Below the pieces are notes generated by a model, which was not told the DNA's origin, made no database searches, and saw only the letters and a program-made list of their open reading frames with translations. The position numbers and the translations under genes are program-made. This document shows, piece by piece, positions 7,804 through 14,926 of a stretch of 22,320 nucleotides of DNA; the first letter of the stretch is position 1; each line of letters begins with the position of its first letter. The stretch spans positions 1-22,320 of the forward strand of contig JAFMSC010000013.1 in NCBI GenBank assembly GCA_017353825.1, read 5' to 3'. This DNA is from Hyphomicrobiaceae bacterium. Lineage in GTDB: Bacteria > Pseudomonadota > Alphaproteobacteria > Rhizobiales > Hyphomicrobiaceae.

Positions 7804-7837
7804 CCCAACTTGCGCAGATTCTTCTGCGCAAGTTGGG
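7804..7837. terminator. Perfect 15-bp hairpin, likely bidirectional terminator
   Basis: CCCAACTTGCGCAGA, loop TTCT, TCTGCGCAAGTTGGG: a perfect 15-bp stem with a 4-nt loop. It sits between the convergent amidohydrolase (+, ends 7656) and Rieske oxygenase (-, ends 7907) genes, the expected place for a two-way terminator. The T-tract is poor (GTAGGTCTTTC on plus), so it may act mainly as an RNA 3'-end stabiliser, or be a dispersed palindrome. Confidence 0.65.
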
Positions 7838-7898
7838 GTAGGTCTTTCATGCGCCGGGGTGGCGGCAGCCGGCATGACTGTTAGGATGTTCTTTCTAC

Positions 7899-7941
7899 GA
7901 CGCCCCCTATGACGCCCCCTGCGACGCCCCCTGCGACGCCC
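7899..7941. repeat. 12-bp tandem repeat GACGCCCCCTRY, 3.6 units
   Basis: Units at 7899-7910, 7911-7922 and 7923-7934, then a partial unit to 7941. Read on the minus strand each unit is (C/T)AG GGG GCG TCR. The repeat encodes the QGAS-QGAS tail of the Rieske oxygenase, and the stop codon TAG is one CAG of the repeat changed by a single base. Confidence 0.85.
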
Positions 7942-9247
7942 AAGTCGCTCCCTCCCGCCGCCGGCGATCTGTGTCAGCCGCGTAGGTGGCGAGGGCGACA
8001 TTGGTCGCGATGCCGTCAATTGTGGGCGGCCCGGTGAGGCGGGTGGCTTCCTCAGGGCCCACCGCCAGCACCGGCGTCTCGCCCTTGTTGACCTGGGCGA
8101 TGGAGCGCTTGAGCAGGCGGCGGTAGGCGGAGATGGCCTTGTCGGAGGAGCCCAGGTGCTCCTTGGTGCGGTCCTGGATGGGTCCTAAGCTTTCGACTGC
8201 CCACTGGTCGTGGACATTGATGTCCTCGCCCATGCCCGTATAGGTCTTGTGCTGCTGCTCGTGTGGGTCGAAACCATAGTGGTTGCTGCGGTTCTTCCGG
8301 GAGCGGTATTCCGGCAGCTCGTATACCTGCAACCGCTGGGCGCGCATGGCCGCCTTGTCCACCGGCTTCCCGAAGCTGGTGAATACCGTGTACCAATAAC
8401 AGTTCAAGTCGTCGACGGGGGCGTGCCACTGCATCAGCGTCATTTCCTGGCTGAGCGGGATGGAGATGGCGTGCGGGAAGATCTGGTTGGTCACGCGCAT
8501 GTGTGTCGCCCCGTTGCCGAGATCACGCGTGGTGACGATCTTGAGGCCGTAGCCGGTCGGCTCCACCTTTATGGTGGGCCGGCCGTGCTCGCGCATCACC
8601 CGTGTCATGGGGATGTCTGAATCGAGCGAGGCGTCGCGGAACTGCTTGCCGTAGGATTTGGCGCGGTCCTCATCCTCGAAGAAGCGGTGCAGGTAGGAGG
8701 CATGCGCCGGATCGATACCCACCTCTAGCGCCTGCAGCCAGTTGCACTCCCACAGGCCCTTGAAGGCGAAGGTGTGGGTGTCGGGTGCCAGGAAGCAGTC
8801 GAAGGCGGGGAACGCCGGCGCCGCCGCAAGGCCGCCGGGACCCAAGTAAGCCCACAAGATACCGGCCTTCTCCGCCACCGGGTAGGCCGGCTGCCTAATG
8901 TTGCGGCACAGCGGGCTGTTGACGGGCTCGGCCGGCGTTTCCAGGCACCGTCCCGTCACGTCGAACAGCCAGCCATGGAAGGAGCAGCGCAGGCCGCCAT
9001 CCTCGCGCCGTCCAAATGCCAAGTCGGCGCCGCGGTGCGGGCAGTGCCGGTCGAGGAGGCCGTAGCGGCCCTCCTCGTTGCGAAACAGCACCAGGTCCTG
9101 GCCCAGGAGGCGCACGGCCTTGACGGGGCGGGGGGCGTCGAGCTCCACCTTGAGCGCTACCGGCTGCCAGTAGCGCCGCATGAGGGCGCCGCAGGGCCTC
9201 CCAGGCCCGACGCGGGTGATCAGCTCGTTCTCCTGGGCGCTCATCAT
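7907..9247 (-). CDS. Rieske [2Fe-2S] ring-hydroxylating oxygenase, alpha-subunit type
   Basis: 446 aa. The N-terminal Rieske domain has Cys69-x-His71 (HCPHRGADL) and Cys88-x2-His91 (CSFHGW). The catalytic domain has the mononuclear iron motif D179-x2-H182-x4-H187 (IDPAHASYLH). The layout matches phthalate 4,5-dioxygenase-type homomeric oxygenases, which hydroxylate or O-demethylate aromatic acids with electrons from a separate reductase; no reductase is in the window. The start MMSAQENEL (ATG at 9247, the next ATG at 9244 also possible) has GAGGAG about 10 nt upstream; the longer frame to 9307 is rejected. The C-terminus ends in a repeat-derived QGAS-QGAS tail. It follows the Tat amidohydrolase gene on the same strand after 126 bp, so co-transcription is plausible. 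Substrate unknown. Confidence 0.96.
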   Translation of the reverse strand: MMSAQENELITRVGPGRPCGALMRRYWQPVALKVELDAPRPVKAVRLLGQDLVLFRNEEGRYGLLDRHCPHRGADLAFGRREDGGLRCSFHGWLFDVTGRCLETPAEPVNSPLCRNIRQPAYPVAEKAGILWAYLGPGGLAAAPAFPAFDCFLAPDTHTFAFKGLWECNWLQALEVGIDPAHASYLHRFFEDEDRAKSYGKQFRDASLDSDIPMTRVMREHGRPTIKVEPTGYGLKIVTTRDLGNGATHMRVTNQIFPHAISIPLSQEMTLMQWHAPVDDLNCYWYTVFTSFGKPVDKAAMRAQRLQVYELPEYRSRKNRSNHYGFDPHEQQHKTYTGMGEDINVHDQWAVESLGPIQDRTKEHLGSSDKAISAYRRLLKRSIAQVNKGETPVLAVGPEEATRLTGPPTIDGIATNVALATYAADTDRRRREGATWASQGASQGAS

Positions 9248-9373
9248 CGGCCCTGGTCTCCTCTGCAGCTTGGCCCAGGATAGCCGCACCCCTACCCAAA
9301 CGCGCAACCGGAGCCATCCCGGCCGGCTGGCTCCTTGGCTTGAATTCCCGCGACGCGCCGGGACAGCTGCCTG

Positions 9374-10468
9374 CTAGGACGGGATGCCCAGAAGCCGGGC
9401 GGCCGTACCTCCCAGGATGGCGATCCGGTCGTCGTCGCTCAGTCCCGGTGTCTCAAGGATCAGGTCCACGGCCGTCTTGGTCCACGGGAAGGGATAGTCG
9501 GTGCCGACCGTGAGCTGGCCGGCTCCCACCTCGGCCACGAGGTGGCGCACGCCCTCGGGATTGAACACCATCGTGTCGAAATAGAGCTGCTTGAGGTACT
9601 CCGACGGCTTCTTCTTGATGGCCCCGTGCGTGCCGCCGGGACAGAGGTCGGGTCGGGTTGGGCACCCGGCGTCCGAGCGGCCCATGTAGGAGGGCAGGTA
9701 GCCGCCCGCATGCGCCGCGATGATCTTAAGGCCAGGATAGCGGTCGAGAGTGCCCTCGAAGATCAGGTGCGAGAGGGCGATGGTGGTCTCCAGCGGGTAG
9801 CCGATCACGTTGCCCAGGTAGCCGTTGCCCTTGAACCGTTGCCCGAGCTGGCTGGCGGTTCCGTCGGCCTGCGGGTGGAGGAAGATCACGACGCCCAGCT
9901 CCTCGGCCTTGGCCCAGAATGGGTTGAACTTGGGGTCGCTGATCTCCTCGCCGGCCACGTTGCCGCCGATGCCCGCCCCGCGCAGGCCATATTTCTTGAC
10001 GCCCTCTTCGAGCTGCTGGGCGGCGAGATCGGGGAACTGCAGCGCCACCGTTGCGAACGCGACAAATCGGTCCGGGTGTGCCGCGCACGCCTCGGCGAGC
10101 TTCTCGTTTTGAACGCGAATGACCTGGCTGGCGACATCGCGATCGGTCCGATACCAGTTCGGATTGATGCTCAGCGCCTCGATGTCGATGCCCTGCTCGT
10201 CCATCGCCTTCAGTCGCGTCGCCACGTCAGTGGCCATGTCGAGATCCGGACGGAGTGAGGGGCCTGCGAACTTGAGGTTCATCAGCGCCAGGGCCTCGGG
10301 CACAGCGCAGTGGGCGTGCACGTCGACCGTCTTAGCGCGCCTGCCATTGACGACAACCTCCCGCCGTCGGCCTTGAGCGTGTGCCTCGGGCAAGAGGTCG
10401 CAGCCGACGAACGCCAAACCAGCCAATGCGCCCGCCGCGGTGCGCAGCATCTCTCTGCGTGTGTCCAT
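9374..10468 (-). CDS. Tat-exported amidohydrolase-2 (ACMSD/gamma-resorcylate decarboxylase superfamily)
   Basis: 364 aa. A twin-arginine leader (Arg4-Arg5, TRREMLRTAAGALAGLAF) with a cleavage site near AHA-QG (about residue 32) predicts periplasmic export as a folded metalloenzyme. FVGC at 20-23 is a weak lipobox. The barrel carries the metal site His51-x-His53 (VDVHAHC), His198 (FLHPQ), His253 (AHAGGY) and Asp324 (GTDYPF), as in aminocarboxymuconate-semialdehyde decarboxylase and gamma-resorcylate decarboxylase. The start is clear: AGGAGG lies 7 nt before the ATG. It sits upstream of the Rieske oxygenase gene on the same strand. Likely a decarboxylase or hydrolase acting on an aromatic acid before uptake, which is unusual because most relatives are cytoplasmic. 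Confidence 0.95.
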   Translation of the reverse strand: MDTRREMLRTAAGALAGLAFVGCDLLPEAHAQGRRREVVVNGRRAKTVDVHAHCAVPEALALMNLKFAGPSLRPDLDMATDVATRLKAMDEQGIDIEALSINPNWYRTDRDVASQVIRVQNEKLAEACAAHPDRFVAFATVALQFPDLAAQQLEEGVKKYGLRGAGIGGNVAGEEISDPKFNPFWAKAEELGVVIFLHPQADGTASQLGQRFKGNGYLGNVIGYPLETTIALSHLIFEGTLDRYPGLKIIAAHAGGYLPSYMGRSDAGCPTRPDLCPGGTHGAIKKKPSEYLKQLYFDTMVFNPEGVRHLVAEVGAGQLTVGTDYPFPWTKTAVDLILETPGLSDDDRIAILGGTAARLLGIPS

Positions 10469-10549
10469 GGGCGTCCTCCTCTTTTTTCTACGGATTGGGG
10501 GAGGTTAGCGCGAATGGCGGTGTTTTGGCTATGCGCGCAAGGCGGCACG

Positions 10550-10975
10550 CTATGCCGGCCAAGTCGCCTTGAGAGTGTGGCCTTGATAGGGCTCGATTTC
10601 GGCGATGCGACGCGCGCACTCTAGCACGCGACGGGCGTCCTTGCGCCTGAGCCGGGTGGCCTCCGCCGTCCTGAGCCGCGCGATGAACTCGGCATCGCAG
10701 CGGCTGAGCTCATCGCGGCAGAGATGACAGCGCTCGATCAGGGCGCGCAGCGAGAAGCCCTCGACGGTCGTGTACCAGGCAGCCTCCTCCCAGAGCTCGG
10801 CGAGCTTTTCGCCCTGGCGCGTGGTCAGGTCCTGTAGGCGGGAGCCGATGCTGTCCAAGAAATCGAGCTCCCAGTCTGTCCACGCCATGTCCTCCATGTG
10901 GACTAGGGACTGGGCCGTGGCGGCGGCGCGCGCCGGGTTCTTCTGAAGCGCCAGGATTTCGCGATAGTCGACCAT
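10550..10975 (-). CDS. Small charged helical protein of unknown function
   Basis: 141 aa, not recognised. It appears all-alpha and highly charged. A segment near residues 32-60 (AWTDWELDFLDSIGSRL then LTTRQGEKLAEL) has the WE-x2-FL-x-SI ... T-x-RQ-x3-L pattern seen in short helical regions of several alphaproteobacterial DNA-related hypotheticals (recollection, not a family call). Cysteines in ERCHLCRDELSRC could bind a metal. The ATG at 10975 has only a weak ribosome site (CACAGG); the frame stays open to 11074, but codon pattern and homology-like content begin at 10975. Its upstream region carries an array of CTGTGG motifs at 11-bp spacing, suggesting the gene is controlled by a cooperative DNA-binding protein or was acquired with that element. 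Confidence 0.75.
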   Translation of the reverse strand: MVDYREILALQKNPARAAATAQSLVHMEDMAWTDWELDFLDSIGSRLQDLTTRQGEKLAELWEEAAWYTTVEGFSLRALIERCHLCRDELSRCDAEFIARLRTAEATRLRRKDARRVLECARRIAEIEPYQGHTLKATWPA

Positions 10976-10983
10976 CGCCAGAC

Positions 10984-11038
10984 CTGTGGGAGAGCTGTGG
11001 CTAGCCTGTGGAAAGGCGCGAGGGCAAGCGTGGAAAAC
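10984..11038. promoter_or_regulatory. Helically phased CTGTGG array upstream of the small gene
   Basis: CTGTGG starts at 10984, 10995 and 11006, and GCGTGG at 11028. All are multiples of 11 bp, one DNA turn, apart. TGTGGAAAG (11007-11015) and CGTGGAAAA (11029-11037) each differ from the DnaA box TGTGGATAA at two positions. TTATCCCCA at 11101-11109 differs from TTATCCACA at one. GGTTA-G-TAACC (11087-11097) is a perfect palindrome in the same stretch. Phased spacing suggests one protein binding on one DNA face. The array ends 9 bp from the start codon. Identity of the binder is unknown. Confidence 0.55.
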
Positions 11039-11131
11039 CGTAGCCGATTCGACGTATCGCCCAACGGCGCTCACCGCGTTTCAATGGGTTAGTAACCGGC
11101 TTATCCCCAATCGAAGCGCAAGCACCCATTT

Positions 11132-11158
11132 CAGTCTGGCCAGTCTGGTCAGTCTGGC
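11132..11158. repeat. 9-bp tandem repeat CAGTCTGGY, three units
   Basis: CAGTCTGGC, CAGTCTGGT, CAGTCTGGC in direct succession, between the phased CTGTGG array and the TnpB relic. Too short for CRISPR. It could be a simple slippage repeat or iteron-like. Confidence 0.8.
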
Positions 11159-11176
11159 CGCATGCCCAATCAACCC

Positions 11177-11601
11177 TCAGCGGTAGAGGCGTCCACGTAC
11201 GAGCTTGGAGGAGGCGACAGGCCAAAGCCGCTGGAGCGAGGCTGAGGCTGAGCGGGGACCTGCCGCGGGGGAAGCCGACGGCTTCTGAGACAGACCGTTC
11301 GGCCGGAAACCGAAGGCTGTGAAGTACACCCCCATTGCATCAGCAACGTCCCGGTTTCGTGGGGTCCCCGCATTGACAGGGGTGGCACTCTACAAGCGTT
11401 TTTCAGCAGCCATCCGCCTCAGGGCAGGTCTGGGATGTGCCCAGCGGATCGACACCGACGAACTCGACGCCGGCCCGTGCAGCCTTGGACTTGAGCATCG
11501 CGGTCAATGGGGTCCAACGAGGCGTCGGCAACATCTTTGGCCAGGCGCAGAGCGCGCGAGGCCTTCACGATCACGATCCGGCCATCGCGATCGACCAGAT
11601 G
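11177..11601 (-). pseudogene. Decayed TnpB (IS200/IS605-type RNA-guided nuclease) C-terminal relic
   Basis: TnpB-like pieces appear in order on the minus strand but in different frames. Frame 1, about 11601-11518: DGRIVIV...RLAKDVADAS, the segment before the RuvC-II region. Frame 2, 11516-11403: WTPLTAMLKSKAARAG, then VEFVGVDPLGTSQTCP, the hallmark TSQxCxxC zinc-finger entry. Frame 3, about 11396-11367: ECHPCQCG, the second zinc half. Frame 4, from about 11360: RNRDVADAMGVYFTAFG, matching the RuvC-III DRDVNAA region, with the stop at 11177. At least three frameshifts and loss of the N-terminal two-thirds mean it cannot be functional. It abuts the EamA gene's 3' end. No tnpA is seen. The assignment rests on motif order, which is hard to obtain by chance, but no alignment was run. 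Confidence 0.72.
11271..11285. repeat. Hairpin GAAGCC-GAC-GGCTTC near the TnpB relic's 3' end
   Basis: Perfect 6-bp stem with a 3-nt loop inside the trailing part of the TnpB relic. IS200/IS605 elements carry subterminal hairpins and a 3'-overlapping guide RNA (omegaRNA). This hairpin is where such structure would be expected, but the exact element end is not identifiable. Confidence 0.35.
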
Positions 11602-11636
11602 CGGCTCGCCTCGCTCAGTTCGGGATGATGAACTGG

Positions 11637-12584
11637 TCAGCGTTGCGAAGCGGCCTCGCTTGCCATGGCAACGGCCGCGGCGCGGGCGGTGACGTGCTCG
11701 CGGTGCAGGAGGTAGAGACCGGTGGCGATGACGATGGCGGCGCCGGTGAGCGTCCACCGGTCGGGCATCTGGCCGAACACCAGGAAGCCGGCGGTGGAGT
11801 GGGTGAGGAGCGTGACGTAGAGGAACGGCGCCAGTGTGGAAGCGGGCGCGTAGCGGTGAGCGACGATGAAGGCGTAGTGGCCGAGGCCACCGTAAAGCCC
11901 CATGGAGAGCATGAGGACCCAGCACGAGCCGTTGGCGGGCCAGACCCAGTCCGCCAACGCGAACGGCGACAATAGCAACGTGCCCGCCAGCAGCGAGTAG
12001 AAGAGGGTGACCCCGGAGCGGTCGAAGGCCGCGAGGTAACGCGTGAGGATGCCGAACAACGCCATGCACAGAACGGTGCCGAAGGCCCACAGCACGGCCG
12101 GATGCACGCTGGCGAAACCGGGGCGGATGGCAATGAGCGCGCCGAGGAAGCCGATCAGGATGGCGACGCCGCGGCGCCAGCCGATCCATTCGCGGAGCAA
12201 CGGGCCGGCCAAGAGCGCGGTGGCGAGCGGGGCGAGGAAGCCGATCGTGGTGGTCTGGTCTAGGCGCAGGTGTCTGAGCGCCAGGAAGTTGAAGGCGGTT
12301 GAGCCGAGGAGGATGAACGAGCGCACGATCTGCAGGCCGAGCCTGCGCGTACGCATGAGGTCCGGAACGGCCACCAAACCCAGCAGCACTACCATGGCGG
12401 CGAGCTGGCCAAGGAAGCGCATCCACACCACCTGCAGCACCGGCAGATTGGTGGTCGTGACCAGGTATTTGCCCGTCGTGTCGAGGCATGCGAAGAGCGC
12501 GCACGTGAGGCACATCAGGCCGACGGCGCCGAGCGGGCGCGAGGCCGTCGGGGCGAAGGACTTGGACGGGAGCGGCTTCTGCAT
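11637..12584 (-). CDS. EamA/DMT-superfamily transporter
   Basis: 315 aa integral membrane protein with about ten hydrophobic helices in two repeats of five, the drug/metabolite transporter layout. Repeat 1 spans roughly residues 18-150 and repeat 2 about 155-295. Characteristic EamA features are TCALFACLDTTGKYL in helix 1, WMRFLGQL in helix 2, and the APLATALLAGPLL and APFLYVTLL helix-4-like segments of each half. It probably exports a small metabolite or amino acid; no substrate can be assigned. I use the ATG at 12584 (MQKPLPSK); the upstream frame to 12659 is repeat DNA. No clear Shine-Dalgarno is visible because the leader is a GGGAGTGGGG-type repeat. It lies after the MaoC gene on the same strand, separated by that 95-bp repeat region. 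Confidence 0.94.
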   Translation of the reverse strand: MQKPLPSKSFAPTASRPLGAVGLMCLTCALFACLDTTGKYLVTTTNLPVLQVVWMRFLGQLAAMVVLLGLVAVPDLMRTRRLGLQIVRSFILLGSTAFNFLALRHLRLDQTTTIGFLAPLATALLAGPLLREWIGWRRGVAILIGFLGALIAIRPGFASVHPAVLWAFGTVLCMALFGILTRYLAAFDRSGVTLFYSLLAGTLLLSPFALADWVWPANGSCWVLMLSMGLYGGLGHYAFIVAHRYAPASTLAPFLYVTLLTHSTAGFLVFGQMPDRWTLTGAAIVIATGLYLLHREHVTARAAAVAMASEAASQR

Positions 12585-12588
12585 GGGG

Positions 12589-12665
12589 AAGGGAGTGGCG
12601 AATAGGGAGTGGGGATCGGGGAGTCCACGGATTTTGGCGTCTGCTAGCCCATTCCCCACTCCCTT
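12589..12665. repeat. GGGAGTGGGGA-type repeat in tandem and inverted copies
   Basis: The left arm 12589-12607 (AAGGGAGTGGCGAATAGGG) is inverted at 12648-12665 (CCCATTCCCCACTCCCTT) with two mismatches. A second left unit, GGGAGTGGGG, lies at 12605-12614. The region could fold into a long stem with a 40-nt loop directly before the EamA start and after the MaoC stop. CCCCACTCCC also occurs at 3537-3546. Confidence 0.7.
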
Positions 12666-12679
12666 GCGCGCGCTTGCAT

Positions 12680-13726
12680 TCAGACGCGTAGGGGTTCCCG
12701 CCGGTCGGCCAGGATCAGGCTGATCACCGCGAACACGATCTCGCCCTTCTGGTTGCGGCCCTCAACGGCGTTGGCCAAGAGACCACGGTTGGGGCGCGAC
12801 TTGAGGTCGATCTTCTCGATCAGCCGGCTACGGTAGGAGACGGTGTCGCCAACGTAGACTGGCTTGGGCCACCTGAGGTCGCGAAAGCCGGGCGAGGGGC
12901 CGTAGGTGGCAAGGCGCGCGCCCCTGGCCAGGGCCCCGGCGTTGATCCTCTGGCGCGTGACGATAATGGCGCGGATCAGGTGCGCCGCCGTGTGCCAGCC
13001 CGACGCGCATAAGGCGCCGAACAGCGAGGCTTTGGCCGCCTCTTCGTCGAGGTGGAACGGCTGCGGGTCGAATTGGCGCGCGAAGTCGATGATCTCTTCA
13101 CGCGTAAAGGTGTGGCTGCCGAGATCACCCATTTCGCCGATGACGCGGTCCTCAAAAAAGGCGTCGCCCTCGCCAATTCCGGCCGTGCCGTCCCAAAGGC
13201 TGGGGGTTGGCGCGGCCTCCGCCTTGGGCTTGGCGGCTGTAGCGGCCGGCGCCGCCTCAGGGTGACGCACGCGCGTGAGCTGGTTGGTGAGCCAGAGGGC
13301 CGGCACCTCGCCAGTGGCATCGACCAGCTCCACCAGCACCTTGGCGAGGCCCACGTCGGGCCGCGAGGCGAGCACGCGCTTCTCCTGCACGGTATAGCGC
13401 ATGCTCAGCACGTCGCCGGGCCGGACCGGACGCTTCCAGCGCACCTCGTCGATGCCCGGCGAGCCGAGCGAGGCGGCGCGTCCAAGCAAGCCGTCTGCCA
13501 CCATGCGCATCATCATGGCGCAGGTGTGCCAGCCGGATGCGCACAGGCCGCCCACGGGTGTGGCCTTGGCGGCCTCAGGGTCGGTATGCATCGGCTGTGG
13601 GTCGAAGGCGCGGCCGAAGGCGATGACCTCTTCCGCGGTAACCACCTTGTGGCCGAAGGCGTAGGGCTCGCCCACAGCAAGGTCCTCGTGATGCAGCTTA
13701 TCGCCGCTTTTTGCCCTCTGTTGCAC
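12680..13726 (-). CDS. Tandem-domain MaoC-family dehydratase
   Basis: 348 aa with two hotdog domains, about residues 10-150 and 185-345, joined by an Ala/Pro-rich linker near 155-180. Each domain has the same active-site-like stretch, AFDPQPMHTD and QFDPQPFHLD, and a CASGWHT motif, showing internal duplication. MaoC/R-hydratase proteins hydrate enoyl-CoA or related acyl thioesters. This FDPQPxHxD subgroup is typical of alphaproteobacterial pairs that are usually separate proteins. The start is GTG at 13726, with GAGG and AAGGG within 12 nt upstream. It diverges from the ketopantoate-reductase-like gene across 116 bp. Probable role is hydration/dehydration of a CoA ester; the substrate is unknown, and the mesaconyl-CoA hydratase-like subfamily is possible. 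Confidence 0.95.
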   Translation of the reverse strand: MQQRAKSGDKLHHEDLAVGEPYAFGHKVVTAEEVIAFGRAFDPQPMHTDPEAAKATPVGGLCASGWHTCAMMMRMVADGLLGRAASLGSPGIDEVRWKRPVRPGDVLSMRYTVQEKRVLASRPDVGLAKVLVELVDATGEVPALWLTNQLTRVRHPEAAPAATAAKPKAEAAPTPSLWDGTAGIGEGDAFFEDRVIGEMGDLGSHTFTREEIIDFARQFDPQPFHLDEEAAKASLFGALCASGWHTAAHLIRAIIVTRQRINAGALARGARLATYGPSPGFRDLRWPKPVYVGDTVSYRSRLIEKIDLKSRPNRGLLANAVEGRNQKGEIVFAVISLILADRREPLRV

Positions 13727-13842
13727 GCCCTTGCCTCACTGGTGGTCCCCGAACCTAGCCCTGCTTACAGGCTGCAGCCACGCTTGTCAGCGCCAGCGTC
13801 CCGGGCAACATAGCTGGTACGCAAACCGGGGGAGGCATCAGT

Positions 13843-14877
13843 TTGCGCATGGCCGCGGATCACAGCTTACGCATCGTCGTGGCCGGCGCCGGCAGCATAG
13901 GCTGCTACCTGGGCGGCTGCCTGGCCCTCGCCGGACGCGATGTGACACTCTTGCTGCGGCCCGCGTTGGCCACGAGCATCGCCCGCCACGGCCTGCGCCT
14001 CTCGGACCTGGACGGCGGTGACCGGCTGGCAACGCCATCGACCGTGCGGCTGGCGACCGATGCGGCGACCGCGCTCGCCGAGGCCGATATCGTCCTCGTC
14101 ACGGTCAAGAGCGGCGACACGGCGGCCATGGCCGATCTGATCGCTGAGCATGCGCCGTCGGGCGCCACTGTAGTGAGCCTGCAGAACGGCGTGAGCAACG
14201 TGGAGGTGCTTCTGGCGCGGCTCGGCGGCATGGCGCGTGTGGTGCCGGGAATGGTGCCGTTCAACGTGGTGACGACGCGCGCCGAGGGGCAGGCGCCGCG
14301 CTTCCATCGCGCGACCAGCGGCGCGGTACAGATCGGTGCGGGCGTGGCGGGGCTGCGCGATGCGCTCCACACCCGCGGCGTGACGGTGGCCGAGAGCCGG
14401 TACATGACAGGCATCCTCTGGGGCAAACTGCTGATCAACCTCAACAACGCGCTCAACGCGCTCTCCGGCGTTCCGCTGGCGGCTGAACTCGCCGACAAAC
14501 GCTGGCGGCGGCTGCTGGCGCGGCAGATCGAGGAGGCCCTCGCGGTGCTGAAAGCGTCGGGCATCCGCCCTGCCCGCATCGAGGGCGTGGCGCCCGGCGC
14601 CGTCCCGCGCATCCTGCGGCTGCCCGACTGGCTGTTCCGCCGCGTCGCCCGGCGCATGCTGGCGATCGACCCGGAGGCGCGCTCGTCCATGTGGGAGGAC
14701 CTGGAGCGGCGGCGGCCGACCGAAATCGACCACCTGCAGGGTGCGATCCTGGCGCTGGCCGCCGCCAAGGCTCCCACACTCGTGCCGCTCACCCGGCGTA
14801 TCGTGGCGTTGGTAAAGGCGGCGGAGGCAGCGCGGGCTGGCTCGCCGGGCCTAGCGCCGGAGCGGATCGCAGGTTAG
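13843..14877 (+). CDS. Ketopantoate reductase (ApbA/PanE) family protein
   Basis: 344 aa NADPH-dependent 2-oxoacid reductase fold. A Rossmann motif GAGSIG (residues 15-20) is followed by VTVKSGDT and the SLQNGV strand (112-117). The catalytic Lys195 lies in GILWGKLLINLNNALNAL, with Asn199/Asn202 where PanE has substrate-binding Asn. True PanE makes pantoate for pantothenate/CoA. Genomes often hold several paralogues acting on other 2-oxoacids, and this one is not next to panB/panC, so I give no symbol. The start is uncertain. TTG at 13843 sits 7 nt after GGAGG; the ATG at 13849 is 13 nt away. The FAD dehydrogenase gene follows on the same strand after 113 bp containing a REP-like palindrome. 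Confidence 0.94.
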   Translation: MRMAADHSLRIVVAGAGSIGCYLGGCLALAGRDVTLLLRPALATSIARHGLRLSDLDGGDRLATPSTVRLATDAATALAEADIVLVTVKSGDTAAMADLIAEHAPSGATVVSLQNGVSNVEVLLARLGGMARVVPGMVPFNVVTTRAEGQAPRFHRATSGAVQIGAGVAGLRDALHTRGVTVAESRYMTGILWGKLLINLNNALNALSGVPLAAELADKRWRRLLARQIEEALAVLKASGIRPARIEGVAPGAVPRILRLPDWLFRRVARRMLAIDPEARSSMWEDLERRRPTEIDHLQGAILALAAAKAPTLVPLTRRIVALVKAAEAARAGSPGLAPERIAG

Positions 14878-14926
14878 CCCCTGGGCCGAGGCCGAACACG
14901 CCAGGTTCTCCGTGAGATTGGCGCCT

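Noticed and set aside
9310..9334. Hairpin GGAGCCA/TGGCTCC between the Tat amidohydrolase and Rieske genes
   Set aside because: A perfect 7-bp stem but an 11-nt loop and no T-run; not enough to call a terminator or attenuator.
10984..11158. A chromosomal replication origin
   Set aside because: The DnaA-like boxes are all imperfect, and no AT-rich unwinding region, dnaA, parA or repA is present. I keep it only as a phased-repeat observation.
11319..11975. Plus-strand 218-residue frame
   Set aside because: It is antisense to the TnpB relic and the EamA gene and contains no domain features.
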